DNA of 64,000 nucleotides from Nitrospira sp. KM1 (GTDB lineage Bacteria > Nitrospirota > Nitrospiria > Nitrospirales > Nitrospiraceae). The position numbers and the translations under genes were made by a program. Positions 43,689 through 52,538 of this stretch are shown one piece after another. A model generated the notes under the pieces. The model was given only the letters and a program-made list of their open reading frames with translations, was not told the origin of the DNA and ran no database searches. Location of the stretch: assembly GCF_011405515.1 (NCBI RefSeq), contig NZ_AP022671.1, positions 868,001-932,000 on the forward strand, given 5' to 3'. The first letter of the stretch is position 1. Every line of letters begins with the position of its first letter.

Positions 43689-46268
43689 TCAAGGACTTAC
43701 CAGAGGAGATCGGACGATGACGACTTCATTTGAAGAAGTGCGAAATGCAAGACCGTCGGTTCCCCACCTCACTAAACTTGTGAACCGAGGATATTGCGCC
43801 ATCACCGGGATCCCCAGATTCGGAATATCTAATGCACTCTTAAGCGTAAGCGTGTTCAGATCGAATGCCTGAATCGTTGCCACCGAATCATAGGTGCCCG
43901 CCACTGTTACAGCAAACAGTTGTTTTGAATTTCCATCCGGTCGGATGCTGTAGGCTCCAGTATTGGTAAAGGAACCAACCACCGAATAAGTCGTCGCACT
44001 GATCACATCTCCGCTCGCTGTATAGACTACATCATCAAGAAACTTAAAATCGCGTCCCGGCCAGTTCGTCAACCTGTTGGAGTCTATCAATGACAGACCA
44101 GATGCTGTCAGGGATAGCCGGGAGAGCGAGCCTGGACTAAATGTCCCCAATCCAAATAAGAGGGACGGCGAGTTTGAGAATTCAAGACGATGAACAGATG
44201 AGGAACCAGTCATCGTATTCGGGAGCATCGTGCCATCTTCATAGACGGCCGCTCCATCAGGCTCGTTGAACGCGCAGGACCCAGAGGCAATTGGATGTCT
44301 TGCGATTGCGACCACGACTGTTCGTGCGTTGCCTGGCACCACTTTCATATCTTTACCACACAGAAATTCTCCAGGATGAGTCACTGGAGCCATGTTGGCC
44401 AAGGGAACCGTTAGATCCGCAGTCAGTGCGGGCAATGTCAGACGCCTGACGGCGTTTTCATTGTCGATGCTCACATAGAGGAACTGACCATCGTCAGAAA
44501 TCGCCAGGCGATCAGGTTCATCACCGACTACTGCCGATTGGCTTACCGAGCCGGTCACAGGATCTATCGTAGCGATTCGACCATGTGTCCCTGGGACAGA
44601 AGCGTAGAGTTTTCTCGATACATTATCGTATGCTAGGTCGTTTGTTGCTAACTGTAAGACCTTTACATCGCTGACTGTAACCGGAACACTATTGCTCTTG
44701 AGCGCGCCCAGCAATGCGGTGACCGTCGCCGTGCCTTTTCCTATACCCAATAATGTCCCGTCTTGCCGGACTGTAGCGATTGATGGGTCTGACGATAGCC
44801 ACATATAAGGCAACCCGACGACCTGATTATTCGACATGTCAAATGCTGTTGCCTGGAGAGTGTTCTCTTCTCCGACACGCATGGATACCGATGAGGGTTT
44901 GACTTCAATTCGTAACCCGCTTCCATATCCATTGACAACATAGCCCTCGAGTTCTTCGGTTAACACAGTCTCTGACGTGCCGCCATCAATCTGCACCGAT
45001 ATCACTTCTTTGACCTTTCCGACACCCGGTGCATGCCAATCGGAATTCGTTTGAGTGAGGGTAGCTTGACCACCTCTGGTAAAACTCACGACAAAGACTG
45101 CCTTGAACTCAATGTGCAAACTATCGATAAACGTTCCCGCTGGTACTGTTAGAGGTTCCATAGTCAGTACGTTTTGAAACAATTTGAAGCTAAACATCTC
45201 ATTGCGTCCATCACCGTCTTCATCATTTCCCCAGTTCAGCCCGGTTCTCTCAAGCAGAACTATGCTGGTCCCAGGAGTCAGGGGGAAACGTACAGATTGA
45301 TATGGAACCAATTGACGTGTAAGGCTGTCGTTGGGATCGTCACTACCGTGCGAGACAACCCCCGTGGGCCCTTTAACGTCATAATGCCTCCCCTCCCGAT
45401 TTGCTCCCTGGCTATTCGTTTCAAAAAATATGGTGCTATTTATTCCGCTAATCGGAGAAGGTCCTTGTCCTGAAACAAGCACAGTTGTGTCGTAGTTGGT
45501 AACTCCGAGGAGAGATGAGGTCCTGCCCCTATAACGCCAGATGTTGCCTTGCTCGAACGGGAAAAAGTTCCCGACGTCAGAGGTCCCCTGAGTCGACTCC
45601 CCACCTTTCGCTGCATTCGCAATAAAGGACATTACGCTCGAATTTGAGTCAACTGCGGATTTCACGAGAGCCACTACTTCAGCAACAGTGACGGCGTTTC
45701 CAATGTTCTGGGACAAGGCGATGGATCCAACTGCCCCGGTGATATCTGAAACCTCCTGCAGCGTGTAATTAGAGAGCAACCCATCGCCAAGTGCCTGTAT
45801 GACGAGTTGACAGGTCGCTTCCGATACCGGACTGATGTCGGCTGCCGTTCCAACCACAAACGCACGCATTTCTCTCCCATTGGAGCCAGCAACCCGAACA
45901 ATCAAATCGGTCGCCGGCTGCAAACCCAATCCGGCCAAATTAAACGAGTACCGTCCACCGGATATCGTGGTGGTCGTAATAACGGAAAACCCGGTCCCGT
46001 TCGCACTGAATCGGGCGAGCTGAACTATCGTGCCGTCTGGCACCGGACCTAGCCCGGCAATAGCTGCGTACGCCTCTGACTCGAACGAGTCCCAAAAGGA
46101 AGGCCGTTTGTTTAATGCAATGGTGCCCCCTGGCGCCGTTACCATTCCAGAAACCGTCGTTGAGACAGGCGCCGTCGGCGCAGTTCCTCCGCTGCCAACG
46201 CCAACTTCGCCACCGGAACATGAAACCGATATGCTCGCGATAGCAAGAACCAGCAGGAGTTTCCGCAT
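43689..46268 (-). CDS. Large lipoprotein with a bacterial Ig-like (Big_2) domain and C-terminal propeller-like region
   Basis: 859 residues. LLLVLAIASISVSC is a lipoprotein signal. Residues ~40-150 resemble a carboxypeptidase-regulatory/Ig-like fold. The mid-part (FFPFEQGNIWRYRGRTSSLL) is beta-rich. Around residues 470-550 EVKPSSVSMRVGEENTLQAT and GLPYMWLSSDPSIATVRQDG identify a Big_2 domain. The last ~300 residues have propeller-type repeats (DDGQFLYVSIDNENAVRRL). It is probably surface-exposed, with adhesion or ligand-binding function. No catalytic site is seen. Confidence 0.8.
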   Translation of the reverse strand: MRKLLLVLAIASISVSCSGGEVGVGSGGTAPTAPVSTTVSGMVTAPGGTIALNKRPSFWDSFESEAYAAIAGLGPVPDGTIVQLARFSANGTGFSVITTTTISGGRYSFNLAGLGLQPATDLIVRVAGSNGREMRAFVVGTAADISPVSEATCQLVIQALGDGLLSNYTLQEVSDITGAVGSIALSQNIGNAVTVAEVVALVKSAVDSNSSVMSFIANAAKGGESTQGTSDVGNFFPFEQGNIWRYRGRTSSLLGVTNYDTTVLVSGQGPSPISGINSTIFFETNSQGANREGRHYDVKGPTGVVSHGSDDPNDSLTRQLVPYQSVRFPLTPGTSIVLLERTGLNWGNDEDGDGRNEMFSFKLFQNVLTMEPLTVPAGTFIDSLHIEFKAVFVVSFTRGGQATLTQTNSDWHAPGVGKVKEVISVQIDGGTSETVLTEELEGYVVNGYGSGLRIEVKPSSVSMRVGEENTLQATAFDMSNNQVVGLPYMWLSSDPSIATVRQDGTLLGIGKGTATVTALLGALKSNSVPVTVSDVKVLQLATNDLAYDNVSRKLYASVPGTHGRIATIDPVTGSVSQSAVVGDEPDRLAISDDGQFLYVSIDNENAVRRLTLPALTADLTVPLANMAPVTHPGEFLCGKDMKVVPGNARTVVVAIARHPIASGSCAFNEPDGAAVYEDGTMLPNTMTGSSSVHRLEFSNSPSLLFGLGTFSPGSLSRLSLTASGLSLIDSNRLTNWPGRDFKFLDDVVYTASGDVISATTYSVVGSFTNTGAYSIRPDGNSKQLFAVTVAGTYDSVATIQAFDLNTLTLKSALDIPNLGIPVMAQYPRFTSLVRWGTDGLAFRTSSNEVVIVRSPLVSP

Positions 46269-46642
46269 AAAGGCCCCCTCCAGGTGCGAAGCTAGCCGTC
46301 TGCAAATAGTTAAGGATTGTTAACAAAACCATCTCCTGGATCGTATTCCCCATTAGTACAGTGGAGACGGCTGTAATTTAAAAGTTCGAACAGTCCCACC
46401 ACTCCTTCGATTCAGGACATGATAGGCACAACCACCGGTTTCTCCAGGCGAGATACGAAGCATGGGCGCGCACGGTAGGCGACAATCATTTTCGACGCAA
46501 GACAAAGGAAGCTGTCCCCCTCTTTATTCCTCCCGGGTGAATAGCCTCACACCGCGTTGTTAGAAGTCAGCAGATATCTGATCCGTGTTTCTGAAAATTC
46601 GCTATAGTCCTTCGCATGACGGCTTGAAACGGGAGTCAGCCG
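46269..46642. other. Gene-free interval containing the start of the PilZ duplication
   Basis: No gene. From about 46566 (AGTCAGCAGATAT) onward the sequence is the duplicated upstream region of the PilZ gene, including the shared GCTATAGTCCTTCGCATGAC. Confidence 0.5.
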
Positions 46643-46999
46643 ATGGCCGGCAGAGAGCGCCGGGAGTACTCTCGCACGCTGCCGATCCGCATTCAGCGGG
46701 AGTTGGACCAGAAGGAAGGCGCGCTTGTCGAACAGTCGGTCAACCTGAGCGGCATCAGCGTGATAATCACCGAGGTCTATCAACCCGACGACATCCTTGC
46801 CGTCGCATTACATCTCCCGGACGACAGCCTCTTCACCGCCTTCGTCGAAGTCCTGCGGGTCGATCCTCTTCCCTATCCGGGCGGGACGCATCGCTTGCAC
46901 GCCCGCTTCGTGCGCATGCCGGCTGCTGACCGTGAAGTCTTGATCCGCCACATCATGCGGTTCCAACGCCACCATTTGCAGGACCACTACTCCTCCTAA
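46643..46999 (+). CDS. PilZ domain protein (duplicate with damaged c-di-GMP motif)
   Basis: 118 residues, nearly identical to the protein at 41071 apart from in-frame losses. The segment after RREY lacks three residues (ATCAATGTC deleted). Two glycine codons are gone in the NLSGGGISV motif, leaving NLSGISV, so the last Gly of NxSxxG is Ser. c-di-GMP binding is therefore likely weakened or lost. The upstream DNA for about 75 bp is also duplicated. A broken RelE-like sequence follows the stop. Confidence 0.85.
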   Translation: MAGRERREYSRTLPIRIQRELDQKEGALVEQSVNLSGISVIITEVYQPDDILAVALHLPDDSLFTAFVEVLRVDPLPYPGGTHRLHARFVRMPAADREVLIRHIMRFQRHHLQDHYSS

Positions 47000-47006
47000 T
47001 TGGGAG

Positions 47007-47280
47007 GCCCCCGAACTGCGACAGGTCGGCGAAGTGATCCGATCGCTTCATCCCGACCTGAAACGATCAATCAAATCTGCAATCCGCGCCATTGCCACTG
47101 ATCCGGAATGCGACGAACCTCTGCTACGCGAACTCCATGGGCTGCGAAAGTATCGCGTTCGACGCTTTCACATCGTCTATGCGATCGACCGTAAGACATG
47201 GACGCTCCCGCATCATGGCTGTCGGCCATCGTCAATTTATCTACGAGGAACTGACCATCCGGTTGCAGAAGAAGGACTGA
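47007..47280 (+). pseudogene. RelE-type toxin remnant, 5'-truncated and frameshifted
   Basis: Starting immediately after the PilZ duplicate, one frame encodes LHPDLKRSIKSAIRAIATDP and GLRKYRVRRFHIVYAIDRK, typical of RelE toxins. Around 47205 the sequence GCTCCCGCAT carries one extra C; removing it restores RIMAVGHRQFIYEELTIRLQ, the normal C-terminus. No upstream antitoxin and no plausible start is present. Probably dead. Confidence 0.75.
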
Positions 47281-47373
47281 GGCGGAGCTTATTTCATTTC
47301 GCGGCGCGTAGCGGAACATGAATGGATTGGCCAGCTACAGCAGCAAATGGTGACAAAGGCAGGACGTGTTATT

Positions 47374-47505
47374 TTAGAGTGCCGGCTGGTCTATGGTTGG
47401 CTTCAGCGCGCAGACGACTCGCCACAGGGCTTCATAGCGAGTGCTCGGCTTGCCGGTAAATCCGCTACTCAGCAACAGACACGCCGCCAGCAACAGTCGG
47501 TTCAT
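47374..47505 (-). CDS. Possible tiny secreted peptide
   Basis: 43 residues if started at the ATG at 47505: NRLLLAACLLLSSGFTGKP is signal-peptide-like and the rest is RYEALWRVVCALKPTIDQPA. A CGGGAGATATGCAC element precedes the ATG. It lies in a 590-bp gap between the RelE remnant and the AsmA gene. Very short, so the call is weak. Confidence 0.3.
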   Translation of the reverse strand: MNRLLLAACLLLSSGFTGKPSTRYEALWRVVCALKPTIDQPAL

Positions 47506-47589
47506 GTGCATATCTCCCGATAAGGCGTCAGCGCTGCTGGATGAAATTGGGCGCGCCCGCACGTCTACGCAGACCACACCGGCCCGTCG

Positions 47590-49143
47590 TTAATTGCCAA
47601 AGAATTTCTTCAACGCGCCGGAACCTTTTTCGAATGTCTTGCTCAAGAATCCGCTCACAGCTTCAAGAGCCTTGCTTTTGGCCTGTTCTACGACCCGATT
47701 TTTAACGGCCTCCGCATCGAGTCCAAAGGATGGCGCCTGCGTCGTCCCAGTGATCACAAGGGGAATCATCATGCGCCCGTCCGTGAGCGCAGTCTTGACG
47801 ACCCGTGATGTGCCGGCAATCTTTTTGCTGAGCGATTCGGACAGCGTGATGCTGGTTTTCAGGTTGAGCGTCTGATCGAATCCCACCGTTCCTATTGCCG
47901 TGGCATCGAACCCGGGACATTCCATTCGAAACTTTTTCACCTGAATGCGTCCCTGATTCATCTCAAAATCGCTCTCAACAGTCGAAAACACCGTGAATTT
48001 GGCCATGTCCTTGGAAAAGCCCGCCGCTTCGAGCACGCCCGTAGCTTCTTGCAACAGATTGATCCCTTCGATCCTCCCGTCCTTGAGCACCAAGTGACCG
48101 CCTCCCTTCAGGTTGCGCGTCATGGCCGGTTTGGAAAAGCCACGGCCCTGGACAGACAGTTCACCGGCACCCGTTCCGCTGACCCAGACATGCGGAAGGT
48201 TCAGGTGTTCCATCAGCGGACCGAGCTGGACGCCCTGAAGAGAGGCCTTTCCATTAAATGGAGGAGATTCGGATCCCAGCGTCGCGCCACCCTGGGCCGT
48301 GAAACGTCCTTGAAACAAATCAAATGCCAGTTTGAGTAGACGTGCCTCAAGCCCATTCATCTCGGCCTGGAGTTGGACATTCTGGACCGTCAACGGTTTC
48401 TTTGGCGACTGCGACAAAGGAAGGAGGATAGCACTCGCGTTCTGTCCGTTGACCAACTGCATATGCAAGGTCTCGAAGCTCAACGGATCTGTGAGAGGGC
48501 CAAACGTCCCGTCGACGATGATCGGCAAGCGCAGCGGCTGTAGCGATGCCGTGAGATGAAGCGATGCCGTCTGGCCGAGGTGAACATTGCGAAGTTCCGC
48601 GTTCAACTCTTGGAGCGTATACGCCGAAGAGCTGCCGGCTAAAAGATCGCGGTAGGCGACTCGCCCGTTCAAAAGCGAGATGTGATCCAATCCCAACGCT
48701 CCGAGTGGGTTGTACGCGGGTGACTCCGGTGCCGGCGCACTCGGCTCCGCCATTCCCGCCTTCCCGATGGTGGACACATTCAACAGACCCTTCTTGTTTT
48801 TCACGAGCGTGATAATGGGATCCTTGAGCACGATCTCATCGAGCTCGAGGTGTCCGATCAAGAGAGGCAGGATGCGGGCACGCACCTCCAACGAACTCAA
48901 CGACGCAAAAGAGTCGGCGCCGAACGTCGGATCATCCTGGACACTGAAGTCAGACAGCCGCACACCAACGTGGGGGAAAAGGGTCAGCCGGATGTCCCCC
49001 AGGCTGATCTTCCGGTTGAGCGCCGCTTCGATGAGAGGTTTGTACTGATCTTGATACTTATTGAGGTCAATGAGGAAGGGCAGCAGGACAATGACCAGAC
49101 CGAGCAGGAGAAGAACGATCCCGATGCGTATCAGGATAGTCAT
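47590..49143 (-). CDS. AsmA family protein
   Basis: 517 residues. One N-terminal membrane segment (IRIGIVLLLLGLVIVLLPFL) is followed by the AsmA motif NRKISLGDIRLTLFPHVGV, then long beta-rich sequence and a C-terminal block typical of AsmA (GINLLQEATGVLEAAGFSKD, MIPLVITGTTQAPSFGLDAE). Members bridge inner and outer membranes and affect lipid transport or outer-membrane assembly. It appears monocistronic. Confidence 0.88.
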   Translation of the reverse strand: MTILIRIGIVLLLLGLVIVLLPFLIDLNKYQDQYKPLIEAALNRKISLGDIRLTLFPHVGVRLSDFSVQDDPTFGADSFASLSSLEVRARILPLLIGHLELDEIVLKDPIITLVKNKKGLLNVSTIGKAGMAEPSAPAPESPAYNPLGALGLDHISLLNGRVAYRDLLAGSSSAYTLQELNAELRNVHLGQTASLHLTASLQPLRLPIIVDGTFGPLTDPLSFETLHMQLVNGQNASAILLPLSQSPKKPLTVQNVQLQAEMNGLEARLLKLAFDLFQGRFTAQGGATLGSESPPFNGKASLQGVQLGPLMEHLNLPHVWVSGTGAGELSVQGRGFSKPAMTRNLKGGGHLVLKDGRIEGINLLQEATGVLEAAGFSKDMAKFTVFSTVESDFEMNQGRIQVKKFRMECPGFDATAIGTVGFDQTLNLKTSITLSESLSKKIAGTSRVVKTALTDGRMMIPLVITGTTQAPSFGLDAEAVKNRVVEQAKSKALEAVSGFLSKTFEKGSGALKKFFGN

Positions 49144-49387
49144 TGGCGCCCACCCTCAGGGGGCCTACACTACTGCCCGCATCTCCTGCGAGTCAAGGAC
49201 CTCCTGTTTTCGAGGACAACGGCGGCTCTCGCCGCCCCTCGTCGATTCCAATGCAATGCCGCGATAGCCACTTGCCAATCCCCCGGTCCCTGACTGGGCT
49301 GCTGACGATTCCAGCCCTTGCGCAGTCTCGTAAGTTCATGATCAAAATGTGACTGCAGCGCAAAAAAGGGGGGAAAGGAGACGCGTT

Positions 49388-50221
49388 ATGCCCTACGTGA
49401 CAGTCGGAGAAGAAAATGCCGGCAATATCGACCTTTACTATGAAGATCATGGCTCCGGAAAACCGGTGGTATTGATCCATGGATACCCATTGAGCGGCGC
49501 CTCCTGGGAAAAACAGATCCCTCGGCTGCTGAATGCCGGACACCGAGTCATCACCTACGATCGCCGAGGATTCGGCAAATCCAGTCAGCCCGCCGAGGGC
49601 TACAACTACGACATGTTTGCGGAAGACCTTCACAAACTGATCACCTCTTTGAAGTTGCAAAACTTCTCACTGGTCGGTTTTTCGATGGGCGGAGGTGAAA
49701 TCGCCCGCTACTTCGGGAAATACGGTTCCAATGGCGCACGCAAGGCCGCCATCATCGGTGGGATACCTCCGTTCTTGCTGAAAACCGACGACAACCCCGA
49801 AGGCGTAGATGGCAGCGTGTTCGAGAGCATCAAGAAAGCCGTCGCCGGGGACCGCTATGCCTTCTTTACCGAGTTCTTCAAGAACTTTTACAACACCGAC
49901 CTGCTTCTCGGTAAGCAGGTCAGCGAAGAAGCCGTACGCGCCAGCTGGAACCTCGCTGCAAGCGCTTCCGCAACCGCGAGTCTGGCATGTGTTTCAACCT
50001 GGGTCGAAGACTTCAGAAAAGATCTCACCCGCATGGATGTGCCCACGCTCGTCATTCACGGTGACAATGATCGCATCGTTCCGATTGCCGCGTCGGGTCA
50101 ACGGACGGCCAAACTCATCAAAGGGGCCCGGCTGGTGGTGGTGAAGGGAGGGCCGCACTGCATTACCTGGACTCACGCAGAAGAAGTCACCGCCGAACTG
50201 CTGAACTTCTTACGCGGATGA
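49388..50221 (+). CDS. Alpha/beta hydrolase (non-heme haloperoxidase-like)
   Basis: 277 residues from an ATG with GGAAAGGAGACG upstream. PVVLIHGYPLSGASWEKQIP supplies the oxyanion hole, SLVGFSMGGGEIARYFG the nucleophile Ser (GFSMGG), LVIHGDNDRIVP the catalytic Asp, and KGGPHCITWTHAEEV the catalytic His. This is the cofactor-free chloroperoxidase/esterase group. Actual substrates are usually esters. No operon partner is visible. Confidence 0.92.
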   Translation: MPYVTVGEENAGNIDLYYEDHGSGKPVVLIHGYPLSGASWEKQIPRLLNAGHRVITYDRRGFGKSSQPAEGYNYDMFAEDLHKLITSLKLQNFSLVGFSMGGGEIARYFGKYGSNGARKAAIIGGIPPFLLKTDDNPEGVDGSVFESIKKAVAGDRYAFFTEFFKNFYNTDLLLGKQVSEEAVRASWNLAASASATASLACVSTWVEDFRKDLTRMDVPTLVIHGDNDRIVPIAASGQRTAKLIKGARLVVVKGGPHCITWTHAEEVTAELLNFLRG

Positions 50222-50436
50222 CAAAAGCCGACGCAAGGACGCCACTTCCATTCCTGTGCCCTTCTTACGCGTCATATTCAGACTGCATTTTAATGGAGGG
50301 CAAGACACAAAAAAGAAGAGGTAACCGTCTGGTGCGAAGAGAAAGATATTAGAAACCATTTCGCGGTGCCAACCGCATGTACCTTGTCGCCGGTGAACTT
50401 CTGGGCGTATAATTTTTACGATCAAGGAGTGTCGCG

Positions 50437-50820
50437 ATGATGTACCGGTCGCTCCTTTCCATCGGTCGTTGCGCTTGTCTCACCATTCTCATCTTGTTTC
50501 CCTGTAGCTTTACAATGGCAGCCGACGGCCAAACTTCGAGTCCGGATACGCATCCGCCAGTCCCTTCGGATGAAATAAAGCCACTTACCGGACTTGATAA
50601 CACTCCGCACGGCGGAACCCTGCCCGGCGGCACACTCCCGGGAGGTACCTTACCAGGCGGAACTCTGCCGGGTGGAACCGTCCCTGGAGGTACCCTGCCA
50701 GGCGGCACATTGCCTGGCGGTACTCTTCCCGGTGGCACTGTTCCAGGCGGGACTCTGCCGGGCGGAACCGTCCCTGGCGGCACCCTCCCAGGAGGCACGC
50801 TCCCTGGCGGGCCTCTGTAA
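50437..50820 (+). CDS. Secreted protein with (GGTLP)n pentapeptide repeats
   Basis: 127 residues. The signal peptide RCACLTILILFPCSFTMAAD is followed by ~25 polar residues and then about 14 tandem copies of GGTLP or GGTVP to the C-terminus (DNA 50611-50818, 15-bp units). The third-base variation between units shows that the protein repeat, rather than the DNA, is being kept. The repeat would form an extended or collagen-like flexible chain. Function unknown; it may be a cell-surface or adhesive protein. Confidence 0.72.
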   Translation: MMYRSLLSIGRCACLTILILFPCSFTMAADGQTSSPDTHPPVPSDEIKPLTGLDNTPHGGTLPGGTLPGGTLPGGTLPGGTVPGGTLPGGTLPGGTLPGGTVPGGTLPGGTVPGGTLPGGTLPGGPL

Positions 50821-50933
50821 TGATGTGCGCGATATTCCCGCGATTGGCCCACCTACGTCTCCATGAGAAGAAAGGGACAGAAGGAGAAGCGGGACAGCAA
50901 CTGTCCTCCTTTCTTGGTCCAGTCATAGCTCTG

Positions 50934-51407
50934 ATGCAAACTCCATATCACGAAGCTCTTTCTGGGGTAATGCTGATAGGCTTGTTGACGCTGACTGCTT
51001 GCGTGTCTGTACGTGTCGAGCCGTTGACCGGTGCGGTCTATCCTCCTAACGAGCGCTCTAACCACGTGCAGTGGCTGGAATCAGCCCCTGAGTCTCCACA
51101 TATCAAGTTGGCCCGGATCATTGCGACGAGTCAGAGCGCGGATGAAGACGAATTGCGTGACAAGATTCTGGACCGTGCCGCCACGCTCGGAGCGGATGCG
51201 GTCGTGATGGGAAAGTCCGATGTCTTGGAATCTGTCGGATCCGGCACGGCTCCGCAATCCACCATGGGACCAGCAGGAGGAAGTTCAGGAGGCTGGTGGC
51301 CTTTCTATTATGACCGTTGGAGTTTCGCGCAAGGCTCAGTCGATAAGACCTCGCTGACGGAATATTTATCTGGTACGGCCATCAGATACCTGAATGATAA
51401 ACAATGA
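50934..51407 (+). CDS. Lipoprotein of unknown function
   Basis: 157 residues from the ATG at 50934; a later ATG at 50970 is also possible. GVMLIGLLTLTAC is a lipobox-type signal. The mature part includes HIKLARIIATSQSADEDELR and LDRAATLGADAVVMGKSDVL, a pattern of YbjQ-like or heavy-metal-like small folds. It ends with a Gly/Trp-rich part. It follows the GGTLP repeat gene on the same strand. Confidence 0.68.
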   Translation: MQTPYHEALSGVMLIGLLTLTACVSVRVEPLTGAVYPPNERSNHVQWLESAPESPHIKLARIIATSQSADEDELRDKILDRAATLGADAVVMGKSDVLESVGSGTAPQSTMGPAGGSSGGWWPFYYDRWSFAQGSVDKTSLTEYLSGTAIRYLNDKQ

Positions 51408-51520
51408 ACCCCGGTCGTGACCAATGCCCCACAAAATAATAGCCATAATTGACTTGCTTAGTTCAGACGGCCTATCATCATCCTTTCTCTCGTACCGCTA
51501 TCATCAGTTCTCATACCTAG

Positions 51521-51692
51521 CAAGATGCTGAAAAAGTCCTCCGGCTGCGTTCTCGCGTCGCTCAGAGATTCAACGGACGGCCCGGGCAAGAGCGGCTTGG
51601 GCCGCGCCGGGCGGGTGAGACCCGGGAAGACGACTGTTCCCACAGTCGGTGGGCGGGCGGGTGAGGACAGCAGCCTTTTGAACATCCTGTGA
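51521..51692. repeat. Palindromic intergenic repeat, composite copy G (inverted)
   Basis: The ends AAGATGCTGAAAAAGTCCTC and CAGCCTTTTGAACATCCTG and the internal GCTGCGTTCTCGCGTCGCTC belong to the palindrome family in reverse orientation. The middle is replaced by a G+C-rich module with a 7-bp stem CGACTGT/ACAGTCG (51631-51648) around TCCC, flanked by GGGCGGGTGAG-type sequence. It lies 3' of the lipoprotein gene. Confidence 0.75.
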
Positions 51693-51870
51693 GCCCTTCC
51701 GACTCGATCAGCGATCATGCTGGTTCTGTGTTTTTCGGGGTCCAAAACAGTCGTTCAACTGCCTGTAGGATTAATTGCTGTCACCGGTGAACGAGTTCAT
51801 GTCTTGTTGCGCGTTCGTTTCTACACCGCATGACCCGAGGCCTAACCTTGCTCTTCCTTAAGAAGAAATT

Positions 51871-52080
51871 ATGAGCCATCTGAAGCGCCACGCATTCCCC
51901 CCGCCCGGCCAGGGCGCGCCAAGTGGGAAGCATTCCGCCGACCTAAGACCACCTGCTGCCAGCAAAGGCAGCGTGCACCCACTTGATCAGAACATGCCAC
52001 TGTTACGTCGCGGCGTTGAAGGCGAGCAACCAGTGGAGCAGACGCGGTCGGTGATGCACCTCACAATCGACAAGAGGAGC
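51871..52080 (+). pseudogene. Possible remnant of a paralogue of the next gene
   Basis: In one frame the stretch NMPLLRRGVEGEQP closely matches NAPIMRRNVEGEQPD near the C-terminus of the gene at 52089. The rest of the frame is unrelated, Pro/His-rich sequence without a signal peptide. It looks like a leftover from a tandem duplication. Confidence 0.4.
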
Positions 52081-52088
52081 ACATGCCC

Positions 52089-52538
52089 ATGCGAAACACA
52101 CTGATAGCCGGTCTCTTCGCAACCTGCCTCCTGGTGCTGGCGATGCCGGCCGAGGCGCTGTACGTCAAAGACATGTGCGGTGGGACTCCCAGCGAAGGTG
52201 CAAGCATGACATGCCCGCCTGGCGACTATTTGTTGATCCGGCCACTATATTCGGACGGCACGTGTGGCGACTGGGCCTGTTGCCCGAAGAATGCCGGGGG
52301 CCCGTCAACAGGCTATAACTGTGAACTGGGGGTGCCTCCCACAAGAAGTGCAGTGAGCGGAACACTCAAGAAATTTTTAGGTCCGAGGGTCGTAATTCCG
52401 AACCTCACCCTGAGCCCGGCCACCACCAAACCGGTCCTTCCCGGAGCAAACGCGCCGATCATGCGCCGCAATGTGGAAGGTGAACAGCCGGACGCCGGGA
52501 CAGCGAATCCGTCCGGTATGTCATCTGAGACGAAATGA
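52089..52538 (+). CDS. Secreted Cys-rich protein
   Basis: 149 residues from the ATG at 52089, nine bases after GAGGAG; the ATG at 52083 would add two residues. The signal is TLIAGLFATCLLVLAMPAEA. The mature part has about six Cys (MCGGTPSEGASMTCPPGD, GTCGDWACCPKNA, YNCELG), suggesting disulfides. It ends with a low-complexity part containing MRRNVEGEQPD. No family recognised. Confidence 0.68.
   Translation: MRNTLIAGLFATCLLVLAMPAEALYVKDMCGGTPSEGASMTCPPGDYLLIRPLYSDGTCGDWACCPKNAGGPSTGYNCELGVPPTRSAVSGTLKKFLGPRVVIPNLTLSPATTKPVLPGANAPIMRRNVEGEQPDAGTANPSGMSSETK

Noticed and set aside
50349-50852. Antisense frame encoding PPGRVPPG repeats
   Set aside because: It is the complement of the GGTLP repeat; the sense frame has a signal peptide and synonymous variation.
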